57,379 bases of DNA from Deltaproteobacteria bacterium. GTDB lineage: Archaea; Thermoplasmatota; Poseidoniia; Poseidoniales; Poseidoniaceae. Under the pieces are notes generated by a model. The model searched no databases, was not told the origin of the DNA, and saw nothing but the letters and a program-made list of their open reading frames with translations. The stretch covers positions 1-57,379 of the forward strand of contig JAOMAZ010000006.1 in assembly GCA_028344335.1 (NCBI GenBank). Reading direction: 5' to 3'. A program made the translations under genes and the position numbers. Below, in pieces: positions 50,178 to 57,379 of the stretch; position 1 is the first letter of the stretch, and every line of letters begins with the position of its first letter.

Positions 50178-50235
50178 GTTGCACCGGGTCTGCTGGAGGT
50201 GGGATGTCCACTTGAGGGCATCCCCGATGCAACCG
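50178..50235 (-). promoter_or_regulatory. Imperfect stem-loop leader before uppS
   Basis: GGTTGCA (50178-50184) pairs with TGCAACC (50229-50235). Past one mismatch there are four more pairs, giving an imperfect 11-bp stem with a loop of about 34 nt. It lies between the AT-rich restriction-modification pair and the uppS start. A competing inner pairing, GGGATG with CATCCC, is possible. It is too short for a tRNA and has no T arm. It may be a leader RNA structure or a terminator for the restriction gene. Confidence 0.4.
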
Positions 50236-50257
50236 GCAGTTTCTGGGAAGGTTTTTC

Positions 50258-50806
50258 TCAGTATTTCTTCCAATTCTTTTGGTAAGTTTTAGTATCACCA
50301 ATAAAAATTCGGTCATGTTCATTGAATTTAGTTTTTAATTCAATAAATCTGTGAAGCTTGGCTGACATAGAGTCCCCGTCTAGAATGTTGATAAAAATAA
50401 TTTCAGTATCAGGATTATCTTTTAGAAATACAAATTGACATTTAATGAAATGATACAGTTCTCTAATAGTCCTAGTTTGCCCCCCTCCTGTTCCAATTAC
50501 CATTTTAAAATTGTATAAGTATTCTTTTTTATTGACAATCCGACCATCAAAATCTTCAGACCAATCTAATTCATCATCTCTTGTTGACGGCCGCGTTAAT
50601 TCCATCATGGTTGCGTTATCAAGATTTAAACGCAGATTTGTTTTTTCACATTTTTTCCCTGTAATTTGTTCAACACAAAGGCGTTGCCAATTTTCATTTG
50701 TCATTGAACTTGCTCCACCCATGAATTTACCTTTTGATAAGGTTTTGTGTCTCCAATCTTTTGTCATCTCTGAACCAGAGACAATATCTCCTAAATCTGC
50801 AGTCAT
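50258..50806 (-). CDS. Putative type II restriction endonuclease
   Basis: A 182-residue protein directly after a methyltransferase, overlapping it by 4 nt. WSEDFDGRIVNKKEYLYNF with KMVIGTGGGQTRTIRELYHF resembles the core of PD-(D/E)xK restriction enzymes, in which the acidic ED and the later strand carry the metal ligands, and the QTRTIRE segment is common to several type II families. The size and basic surface fit a homodimeric endonuclease. The recognition site is unknown. AT-rich codon use differs from neighbouring genes. Confidence 0.7.
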   Translation of the reverse strand: MTADLGDIVSGSEMTKDWRHKTLSKGKFMGGASSMTNENWQRLCVEQITGKKCEKTNLRLNLDNATMMELTRPSTRDDELDWSEDFDGRIVNKKEYLYNFKMVIGTGGGQTRTIRELYHFIKCQFVFLKDNPDTEIIFINILDGDSMSAKLHRFIELKTKFNEHDRIFIGDTKTYQKNWKKY

Positions 50807-51876
50807 GTAAATAAGAACAAGGACTTTTTTGTTTTAATTGTATTGTTGTAGGCGCGATTAAAAATTTTTCTCGCCAATTTGTAGTCAAGCCTTCTTCTTC
50901 TTTTACCATCTTTGGTATTACCCATGAAAGCAGTCAGAAAAACGTCCTTGGTCTTGCCGCGATAATCATCGATAATACGATTGGCTCCAGCAATAGTTTC
51001 ATCCAAAACCTCCCCCTCAAGTTCAATTTCGATATAGGTCAAATGTCTGCTGCTGACTTTAATATTGGATCTATCATAACCTAATTCTTCACCTCGACAA
51101 AACTTGATTCGCATCGAACCATCTTCACGAGTTCCATCAACTGCTCTAAAACCAAGAGTACCATTTTTATCATTGAATTTCATCGGTGTTAATTTATTTG
51201 GACCACGACTAAATTCATCATGTTCTTTTTTCATCTCTGAGTATGTTCCTAATAATTCATCATTCTTCCAGACTTGTTGTTTAGGATTGGACTTTGAAAA
51301 AACCATAACGCAGACCGGATGTTCGGTATCATCGAAAGGATTTTCTTCAAGAATTGTAATCGAGTGAAGTTTGTCTTTCCACTTTGGAAGGTCATCAAGG
51401 TCTTGGATCCCTGATTCAGGAACAATCCAAATGGATTCTGAATATGTCTGCAGTACTTTGTCAATTGCGAATTTGAAAAGGTCATCAAGTACTCCTAATT
51501 GCCCAATATCAATTCCAGGAATTGCTCCCGGTTCAAAATATGAGACCATTTTTGATTTCATCCGTTTTGCAGAGTTCTTTGCTAAGTAAGGAGGATTAGT
51601 TAATACAAATGCATTTTCATATCTTTTTACCGACATTATTGAATCGTTTTTTTTCCAGCCATTTTTCTGACATATTTCTTTGTCAATATCTAGTCCGATT
51701 TTTTCAAACCCTAATTCCTCTGCAACTGAAAGTAAGTGCCCATCCCCAGCAAATGGGTCAACGCAATGAGTGTATGAATTTGCAAGAGATTGGATGTGTT
51801 CTTTGATGTGCGGTCTTAACCAAATGGATTGTTTGGTGAAGTATTGGCCGAGTTCACGTTTACTCTCGACTGCCAT
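50803..51876 (-). CDS. Adenine-specific DNA methyltransferase (type II R-M)
   Basis: A 357-residue enzyme. RELGQYFTKQSIWLRPHIKE matches the N-terminus of several type II N6-adenine methyltransferases, DPFAGDGHLL is the AdoMet motif I, and TNPPYLAKNS is the catalytic NPPY motif of the gamma class. The C-terminus is the target-recognition part, with IKVSSRHLTYIEIELEGEV. The AT-rich composition and overlap with the nuclease gene make a complete restriction-modification unit. Confidence 0.88.
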   Translation of the reverse strand: MAVESKRELGQYFTKQSIWLRPHIKEHIQSLANSYTHCVDPFAGDGHLLSVAEELGFEKIGLDIDKEICQKNGWKKNDSIMSVKRYENAFVLTNPPYLAKNSAKRMKSKMVSYFEPGAIPGIDIGQLGVLDDLFKFAIDKVLQTYSESIWIVPESGIQDLDDLPKWKDKLHSITILEENPFDDTEHPVCVMVFSKSNPKQQVWKNDELLGTYSEMKKEHDEFSRGPNKLTPMKFNDKNGTLGFRAVDGTREDGSMRIKFCRGEELGYDRSNIKVSSRHLTYIEIELEGEVLDETIAGANRIIDDYRGKTKDVFLTAFMGNTKDGKRRRRLDYKLARKIFNRAYNNTIKTKKSLFLFT

Positions 51877-51951
51877 GCAATACCTGTGGCGGCGTCCCTA
51901 CTTGAGGCATGCGATGAGTTGACATTGAAGTAGCATTTCGAGGGGGTGAGA

Positions 51952-53064
51952 ATGATGAGTGAAAAGGAGGTCAGGTCGGCTGAGTGGTTCCCTTCGGGAA
52001 TTGCAACAGAAGTATCATCTTTGGATGGTGCACCGAATGGCTTCAGCACTTGGAGAATTTCTACTTCTTGGGGTTCCTTTGATGCCCTTCACCTTGAGGA
52101 TTTAGAAGCTGCATTAAAAGGGGAAATATGGGGTAATTTACCAGAAAAACGGCGAATCATCCATTTACCATTCACTTCAAAGATAGAGAACTCACAGCAA
52201 CTTCCTCAAGAGAAGCCTTGTGGTGGAATCAAATATCAAGATAGGGATTTACTATTATTTTTTGAAGGTGAATCAAGAGGATACTCACTCCTTTCAGGTT
52301 TCCAAGAATCACCGGTTGAAACTGCTTCAGCATTGGGTACATACTTGGGGAAATCCGCAGCATTGATGATGCAGAAAGTTTCAATGAATAATGATCAGGA
52401 AAACTGGAATGCCCGTTTGAAGGTCATTGAAGACCGCTTGAAAACTGAGACTTTGTGGCGCGCTTCACACGCTCCTGAAACTCGAGGCACGATAACATAT
52501 CGACATTTGAGGCCTGAACATATTCGTATTGAAAATGGAGAAATTATCTTTGAAGGAGTTTGGGGAGGGATTGAATCAGTTATTTTGGAGATGACAGATT
52601 ACCGCCCCGCAATATCCGACCTCGGGGCTGCAATCGCCTTATTGTACGAACATTGCCAAGACTCATTTGATGATGCATTGCATGCTTTGCTTGCATCATG
52701 GCGCAGTCATGCACCTACTTCATTACACAATAAAAGAGCAGTTGATGCTCATCGTGGAGGCTTACATATTTGGGTATACGAAGCCATGTTAAACCGAATG
52801 TTGATGGCAAGGGCGATGGGTGATGAAGAACCGCTCTTTGTCAGGAAATATCTTGGCGAAGTTTCACACCTCCAAGCAGGTATGTTTCGTGCTCGTAGTT
52901 GGTCGGCTCTTTCCCTGCTTTGCTATGCTAGCGGCGGCATTGTTTTGGGTGCTTATTTATGGGATTATCTTAGCCCTAGTAATCTGTTATTATTTCCTGC
53001 TTTTTTGCTTGGCGGTTGGTGGTTTAAACGGATGTATAGAAATCAAGCACCGACTTATTGGTAA
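51952..53064 (+). CDS. Kinase-like (APH-fold) membrane protein, probable pseudokinase
   Basis: A 370-residue protein. The central segment YRHLRPEHIRIENGEIIFEG then DYRPAISDLGAAIALLYEHC mimics the catalytic and metal-binding loops of aminoglycoside-phosphotransferase-like kinases (HGDxxxxN and DxD). But the usual GD is replaced by RP, and the Asn equivalent by His. Residues 100-165 contain a helical region that could be the N-lobe end. Two hydrophobic helices close the protein (LSLLCYASGGIVLGAYLW and LLLFPAFLLGGWWF). ATG 51952 or 51955 follows a GGGGGTGAG. Kinase fold is inferred; activity is doubtful. Confidence 0.5.
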   Translation: MMSEKEVRSAEWFPSGIATEVSSLDGAPNGFSTWRISTSWGSFDALHLEDLEAALKGEIWGNLPEKRRIIHLPFTSKIENSQQLPQEKPCGGIKYQDRDLLLFFEGESRGYSLLSGFQESPVETASALGTYLGKSAALMMQKVSMNNDQENWNARLKVIEDRLKTETLWRASHAPETRGTITYRHLRPEHIRIENGEIIFEGVWGGIESVILEMTDYRPAISDLGAAIALLYEHCQDSFDDALHALLASWRSHAPTSLHNKRAVDAHRGGLHIWVYEAMLNRMLMARAMGDEEPLFVRKYLGEVSHLQAGMFRARSWSALSLLCYASGGIVLGAYLWDYLSPSNLLLFPAFLLGGWWFKRMYRNQAPTYW

Positions 53065-53118
53065 CAGCGCCGGCGCGACGCCTTCAAATGCGAAACGGGG
53101 GTCGAGGACACGTTCACC

Positions 53119-55293
53119 ATGTCACAACATTCCGTTCCGATGCGACAGAACAATGCAAGAGCCATGCTAGTAATGCTGTTTTTGGTTCCATTGATGATGT
53201 CAGGTGGGATAGCAGTAGCAGCGACAAATGTAACTACAGAAAATGCCCAAGGAGAGCCTACTGAACTTGTTCCGACTGATATTTGGTCAAATGATTATGC
53301 CAATGAAATATATCCTTGGGCCGAGTCTGATGAAGATACTCTTCAATTCAAGGCCTATCATGATTATGAATCGATGCGAACAAGAATGCAGTACCTCGCT
53401 TCTCGAAACCCTGGTTTTATTGAATTCCATGAAGGATTGAATGGTGGCGAGAATGCTCGCGGAGAGCAAACCGACAGTAATTCCTACATGGGATGGTATT
53501 ACAATAATCCAAGTCCTTGGGTTAAAATAACTGGTAATGTGCAAGGTGGAGAGTGGAATGCATTCAATGATGACCATGGAAATTACGAAGACCGACCAGA
53601 CATAATGCTGGTTGGAAACCATCATGCTCGAGAATGGATGTCCTACGAAGTCCCAATGTTTTTCCTTGAAACAATCGCTTATTATTACGGCGCAGTCGCA
53701 GTCGACAATGACGGCGATGGCCGTTCAGACGAAGACCCATGGGGAGATAGCAACGGAGATGGAGAACTCGATGATGACGGCGATTGTCTTTCTTTGAATA
53801 CCTCATATCAGGACAGCAACGGAGACGGCCAAAGTTGTGGGCCAGGCGACCTCGGGGTTGACGAGGATTTCTCAGAAGTTTGGATTACGGATTTGATTAA
53901 TAGCCGTGAAATTTACTTAATACCAATGTTGAATGTTGATGGTAACATCTACGACCGTGAGGTGTATAGTGGCGAGAATGCTTGGGAAGATAGTCCACGT
54001 AGCGGTTGGAGAAAGAATCTCAGAGACAATACCGTTACCGGCATTACTCCCATTCCAGACCTTGATGAAGAAGTTGACCCAAGTTGTGATGGAGTCGACC
54101 TCAATAGAAATTATCAATTTGAATGGGGGGCGCCATTAGGGGCTACAGGACCACTTGTTCCTGGAATGTGTTATGCCGGGCCTGCTGGTGCTAACAATGA
54201 TGTTTACAATGGGCCAGTCGATACCGTTGACCAAGATGGAGATTTGAAATTGAATGAAGACCATGTCGATGGAAAAGATGACGATGCTGATGGATTACTG
54301 GATGAGGATTGGCTGGGTGGAAACTCTGAACCAGAGACTAAATTCATACAAGACCTTACAGAAATGAATGATGATAATCAAGATGGGGCATCAGAATTTG
54401 CTGCAACTTTGACTTGGCACTCCTTTTCGGAATTAGTCCTATACCCGTGGGGGCACTGTACTGATTGCCAATCCCCAGATCATGACCAATTGATTTACCA
54501 TGGAAATGTAATGGCTGAAATGACTGGATATGAGAATATGCAATCTTCCGACCTTTACCCAACAAGTGGTGATTTCTGTGATTGGCATTATGGTGTTCAC
54601 AACTCCTATTGCTACACCATTGAGATTGGAAACAACTTCCACGAGCACCCTGATGATATCGACCATATCGCTTCGCTTAACGTTGGAGCAGCATTTTACA
54701 TGCTAGAAATCGCTGATAACCCAAGAGAGAGGGCAGATTTGGAAATTGCTGGTATGCCACAGAAACAACACATAATGATTCCAGATAACGTAACAATCCC
54801 AGAATCTGGTGCAATTCCAATCGACGTTTGTATCGACCGTTATTTCCCTTGGTCAAACCGAAGCGAAGTAAGTAATGTGATTTACAGAACAGTTACTCCA
54901 AATCGTCAGCAGTCTGAGTATGGGCCACGGGAGTGGAGTGCAGAATCATGGCAGAGTATTGGTTTGGATACTACCGGAGAAACCTGCAAATTACTCGACG
55001 GAAGCAATGGAACAACACTCAGGGCAGAGGTTCCGGTGGATGATTATTTAACTGGACAATTACATTACAAGTCAACGCTTGGTACACTTTCGGGCGCTTT
55101 CCCATACACCTATCCTGCCGATAGTAAATATCACGTATTGGAATTCCCGTATAGAGCACCATTTGGCTCTCTTAGTTCGAGTATTATGCTCTTCTTAGTT
55201 GTCGCAGCAGCGGTATGGGGAGGACTTGGTTTAGCTTTACAATTAATGATGAAGGGTCCAGAGGACTCAACTCTAGAGGAAATAGAGCCCTAA
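53119..55293 (+). CDS. Secreted M14 zinc carboxypeptidase with calcium-type insertions
   Basis: A 724-residue protein. Residues 15-40 are a signal peptide (ARAMLVMLFLVPLMMSGGIA). The peptidase core shows LVGNHHAREWMSYEVPMFFL (zinc ligands His and Glu), GVDLNRNYQFEWG (Arg-binding), ATLTWHSFSELVLYPWG (third zinc His) and YTIEIG (catalytic Glu). Three Asp-rich stretches (DNDGDGRSDEDPWGDSNGDG, DQDGDLKLNED, DDDADGLLDED) interrupt it and look like calcium loops. A beta-rich C-terminal domain and a transmembrane helix (SIMLFLVVAAAVWGGLGLAL) anchor it. It would digest extracellular peptides for uptake. Confidence 0.9.
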   Translation: MSQHSVPMRQNNARAMLVMLFLVPLMMSGGIAVAATNVTTENAQGEPTELVPTDIWSNDYANEIYPWAESDEDTLQFKAYHDYESMRTRMQYLASRNPGFIEFHEGLNGGENARGEQTDSNSYMGWYYNNPSPWVKITGNVQGGEWNAFNDDHGNYEDRPDIMLVGNHHAREWMSYEVPMFFLETIAYYYGAVAVDNDGDGRSDEDPWGDSNGDGELDDDGDCLSLNTSYQDSNGDGQSCGPGDLGVDEDFSEVWITDLINSREIYLIPMLNVDGNIYDREVYSGENAWEDSPRSGWRKNLRDNTVTGITPIPDLDEEVDPSCDGVDLNRNYQFEWGAPLGATGPLVPGMCYAGPAGANNDVYNGPVDTVDQDGDLKLNEDHVDGKDDDADGLLDEDWLGGNSEPETKFIQDLTEMNDDNQDGASEFAATLTWHSFSELVLYPWGHCTDCQSPDHDQLIYHGNVMAEMTGYENMQSSDLYPTSGDFCDWHYGVHNSYCYTIEIGNNFHEHPDDIDHIASLNVGAAFYMLEIADNPRERADLEIAGMPQKQHIMIPDNVTIPESGAIPIDVCIDRYFPWSNRSEVSNVIYRTVTPNRQQSEYGPREWSAESWQSIGLDTTGETCKLLDGSNGTTLRAEVPVDDYLTGQLHYKSTLGTLSGAFPYTYPADSKYHVLEFPYRAPFGSLSSSIMLFLVVAAAVWGGLGLALQLMMKGPEDSTLEEIEP

Positions 55294-55303
55294 GGTGAAT
55301 AAC

Positions 55304-57001
55304 GTGTCTCAATCAGATCAATTTAGTGGCCGCATAGGTTTAATTTTCGCATCTATTGGTGCAGCAATTGGAACTGGAAATATTTGGAGATTCCCACGTA
55401 TGGTAGGGGCAAATGGGGGGGGAACATTCCTTATCCCATGGTTAATTTTCCTCTTTGCGTGGTCGATTCCACTGGTAATTGCCGAATTCGCTCTTGGTAA
55501 GCGTAGCCGTACTGGAACTATTGGAACATTCCGAATATTTGCTGGCAAGAAATTCGCTTGGATGGGGTTGTGGACAGCATGGATTTCCACCGCTATTGGA
55601 TTTTACTATGCAATCGTTGCAGGTTGGTGCATGAACTATTTCCGCCTTGGTTTCACCGGTGGATTAACTGATGTCGATACTGCTGAAGTATGGAATGGAT
55701 TCTTGCAATCTGGAACACAAGTCATATTTTTCCAATTCTTGGTCATTGCCATCACTATGCTGGCAATATGGAAAGGTGCAAAAGCAATCGAGAAAGTTAA
55801 CGTCATAATGATGATAAGTCTCTTTTGCTTACTATTCTTAGCACTTGGACTGTCGCTTTGGATGGATCTTCAAGATGGTAGCCTTGATGGATTCCTTTTC
55901 ATGTTCACAGTGGACCCTGCAAAATTAAGCGACCCTGAAATTTGGATAAACGGTTTATCCCAATCTGCATGGTCTTGTTCTGCAGGAATGGGCATGGCCA
56001 TCACTTATGCGGTCTACATGCGTAAAGATGAGGATACCGTTCTCAATGCATTCACCATGGGATTGGCGAATAATAGCATCTCAATTATCGCCGGATTAAC
56101 AGTTCTCTCAGCAATCTTCGCTGTCGAGGCTGATCCAATAGCAACAGTTTCTCAAGGCTCTTCAGCAATTACCTTCCTTGCCCTTCCATCAGTATTCGCA
56201 CAAGCCCCAGGGGGAGCAGTTGGTGCTTGGTTCATGATGTGGGTATTCTTCCTAGCCCTAACATTCGCGGCATTGACAAGTATGATTTCTACGGTTGAGT
56301 TATGTGTGCGAAACTTCGTTGACCACGGCTATGAACGTAACCGTGCAGTTGCAATCACCAGCGTCATGATTTTCATCCTTGGACTTCCAAGCGCTGTATT
56401 ATGGATTAAATTCGATGCAGATGGAATTGCATTCCCACAGTTTTTGGAAGTCCAAGACCACATTTGGGGCTATGGATTAATGTTCAGTGGATTATTCATC
56501 GCCTTTTCAATCTGGAAATATGGATATATGCGCTGGCGCTCATTGGTTGAATCAGGTGAAGGAGAGCCTGGATTTTCAGGTTATTTGAGACAAGGAGTTT
56601 CGGCTTTCCGTGATGATTTCATCAATACCGGAGACAATGATATGTGGGTAGGTCGTTGGTGGGATGTTGTCATGTACATCTTCTTCCCAGTATTGTTCAC
56701 AGTCTTGATGGGTTCCTACTTCTTTGATATGGCGGCTAATGTTCATGACCCTTGGAATCCAGCCAATCCACATGGCATAACAATCATCTTGCTCTTTTGG
56801 GTAATTGTTGCAACGTTATTCCTTGCCGTTAACAAATACTTGATTGCAAGACCTCTCTATCGAAACCTCCCAGAAGGTGCAGATTGTGATATCTCAACTT
56901 TGCCTGGTGGCGATGATGAATTAATCGTAGAAGTTGGCGAAGCTGCTCCTGGATGGGAGCACCTAACTAGTGGTGATATTCTAGAGGCTGAAGCAATTTG
57001 A
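55304..57001 (+). CDS. Sodium-dependent NSS-family transporter (SNF)
   Basis: A 565-residue symporter with the LeuT-fold signature IGLIFASIGAAIGTGNIWRF in helix 1 (sodium and substrate site) and about twelve helices. SAWSCSAGMGMAITYAVYMR is the helix 6 unwound region and FAALTSMISTVELCVRNFVD is helix 8. It imports amino acids or similar small amines with sodium. Its first GTG at 55295 is 2 nt after the carboxypeptidase stop, but GTG 55304 follows AAGGTGA and gives the better spacing. It is co-transcribed with the secreted peptidase, which fits uptake of released amino acids. Confidence 0.92.
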   Translation: MSQSDQFSGRIGLIFASIGAAIGTGNIWRFPRMVGANGGGTFLIPWLIFLFAWSIPLVIAEFALGKRSRTGTIGTFRIFAGKKFAWMGLWTAWISTAIGFYYAIVAGWCMNYFRLGFTGGLTDVDTAEVWNGFLQSGTQVIFFQFLVIAITMLAIWKGAKAIEKVNVIMMISLFCLLFLALGLSLWMDLQDGSLDGFLFMFTVDPAKLSDPEIWINGLSQSAWSCSAGMGMAITYAVYMRKDEDTVLNAFTMGLANNSISIIAGLTVLSAIFAVEADPIATVSQGSSAITFLALPSVFAQAPGGAVGAWFMMWVFFLALTFAALTSMISTVELCVRNFVDHGYERNRAVAITSVMIFILGLPSAVLWIKFDADGIAFPQFLEVQDHIWGYGLMFSGLFIAFSIWKYGYMRWRSLVESGEGEPGFSGYLRQGVSAFRDDFINTGDNDMWVGRWWDVVMYIFFPVLFTVLMGSYFFDMAANVHDPWNPANPHGITIILLFWVIVATLFLAVNKYLIARPLYRNLPEGADCDISTLPGGDDELIVEVGEAAPGWEHLTSGDILEAEAI

Positions 57002-57013
57002 TGAGGTTGACGG

Positions 57014-57379
57014 ATGTTATTCATCGTCAAAGTATTACTTTGGGCTTTGGTTGGCTCGATACTCTTGATACCTCTAGTTAGATGGTTTTGGAAATATTGG
57101 GATGCACCTAGTAAAGAATCTAGAGAATTTATTGCTGAATTAGAGGTTGAACAACAGGAAAAAAAAGTTTGGCAAGAAGCGGAGGAATACGAAGCCGCAG
57201 TTCAAAAAGTCAAGAAAAAATGGACTAAAAGCGAAGTCACTGTCCCGCTTGAAGCGGAGGAAAAATCTGCTGCAATTGAAGTATTACTTGGAAGTGAAGA
57301 AACAACCAAAGAAATTGATGAAACACAAGCAGGCCCTAGTGCCCCTCCAGACCCAATAGCTGCTGCTGCTGCAAAGCAA
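57014..57379 (+). CDS. Membrane-anchored coiled-coil protein, 3' end cut by window edge
   Basis: Opens at ATG 57014, 12 nt after the transporter stop, and stays open for 122 codons to the window edge. An N-terminal hydrophobic helix (LFIVKVLLWALVGSILLIPL) is followed by charged helices likely to form a coiled coil (EFIAELEVEQQEKKVWQEAE, EYEAAVQKVKKKW) and then an Ala/Pro-rich segment. The frame is in line with the transporter operon and has plausible codon use. Function unknown; possibly an accessory protein of the transporter. Confidence 0.65.
   Translation, partial: MLFIVKVLLWALVGSILLIPLVRWFWKYWDAPSKESREFIAELEVEQQEKKVWQEAEEYEAAVQKVKKKWTKSEVTVPLEAEEKSAAIEVLLGSEETTKEIDETQAGPSAPPDPIAAAAAKQ

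Noticed and set aside
50178-50235. tRNA-like sequence or tRNA remnant
   Set aside because: The acceptor-like stem is present, but the inside is too short and has no anticodon or T arm.
57147-57359. Lys-rich ORF near the right edge
   Set aside because: It is a shadow of the gene that starts at 57014 and remains open to the edge.
1-57379. CRISPR arrays, insertion sequences and replication origin
   Set aside because: I saw no regularly spaced repeats, no transposase and no clustered origin repeats in the window.

Overview
The window reads as a gene-dense chromosome segment of a planktonic euryarchaeon, most likely Marine Group II (Candidatus Poseidoniales) or a close relative. That placement is inferred from gene content, because no 16S or 23S gene is present. 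Archaeal hallmarks are RadA, FtsZ, Pus10, the eL21-RpoF-DUF655-KsgA cluster, the SecE-Spt5-uL11-uL1-uL10-P1 cluster, an initiator tRNA-Met with an A1-U72 pair, an AK6-type kinase, archaeal-type Pgk and DUF354. Alongside these are genes of bacterial character (Icd, both exonuclease VII subunits, OsmC, RidA), and large surface proteins with Asp-rich calcium-type repeats, as expected in this group.

Layout. 1-7.6 kb: a cut-off PIN-domain gene, icd, an OsmC protein, a bat-type HTH/PAS regulator, a pair of acidic or helical unknowns, a membrane-anchored double winged-helix protein, and ftsZ. 7.7-20.4 kb: a giant secreted WD40 protein, radA, a lipoprotein, tRNA-iMet, an AK6 kinase, a CDP-alcohol phosphotransferase, a giant Fn3-like surface protein and a CaCA antiporter. 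20.4-31.5 kb: an SAH/MTA-type deaminase, pgk, an orphan DNA methyltransferase, an M24 peptidase, a double histone-fold protein, peroxiredoxin plus thioredoxin, a MIP18-like protein, xseB-xseA, small membrane proteins, a ribbon-helix-helix/RDD fusion and a ferredoxin. 31.5-36.5 kb: an information-processing run on the minus strand (HhH/zinc protein, ksgA, DUF655, rpoF, rpl21e, pus10). 36.5-40.6 kb: an MMPL exporter and a DnaJ-family protein. 40.7-44.4 kb: the secE-spt5-rpl11-rpl1-rpl10-rpl12 operon. 44.5-50.2 kb: phosphohexomutase, RidA, DUF354, Nudix and cis-prenyltransferase genes. 50.3-51.9 kb: an AT-rich restriction-modification pair. 52-57.4 kb: a kinase-like membrane protein, an M14 carboxypeptidase, an NSS transporter and a gene running off the right edge.

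The strongest unusual signals are these. The ribosomal protein uL11 consists only of its C-terminal domain. Spt5 carries an extra N-terminal degenerate Nudix-like domain. uL10 and a thioredoxin appear to start on AUU and AUC behind strong Shine-Dalgarno sequences. One protein has two divergent histone folds in a single chain. Another has two tandem ribbon-helix-helix-like units fused to an RDD membrane domain. Pus10 carries a SAP-like insertion. The rpl1 leader folds into a hairpin and may be an L1 autoregulatory site.

All domain calls come from reading motifs by eye. Residue positions are approximate unless single residues are named. No database search or structure prediction was run.
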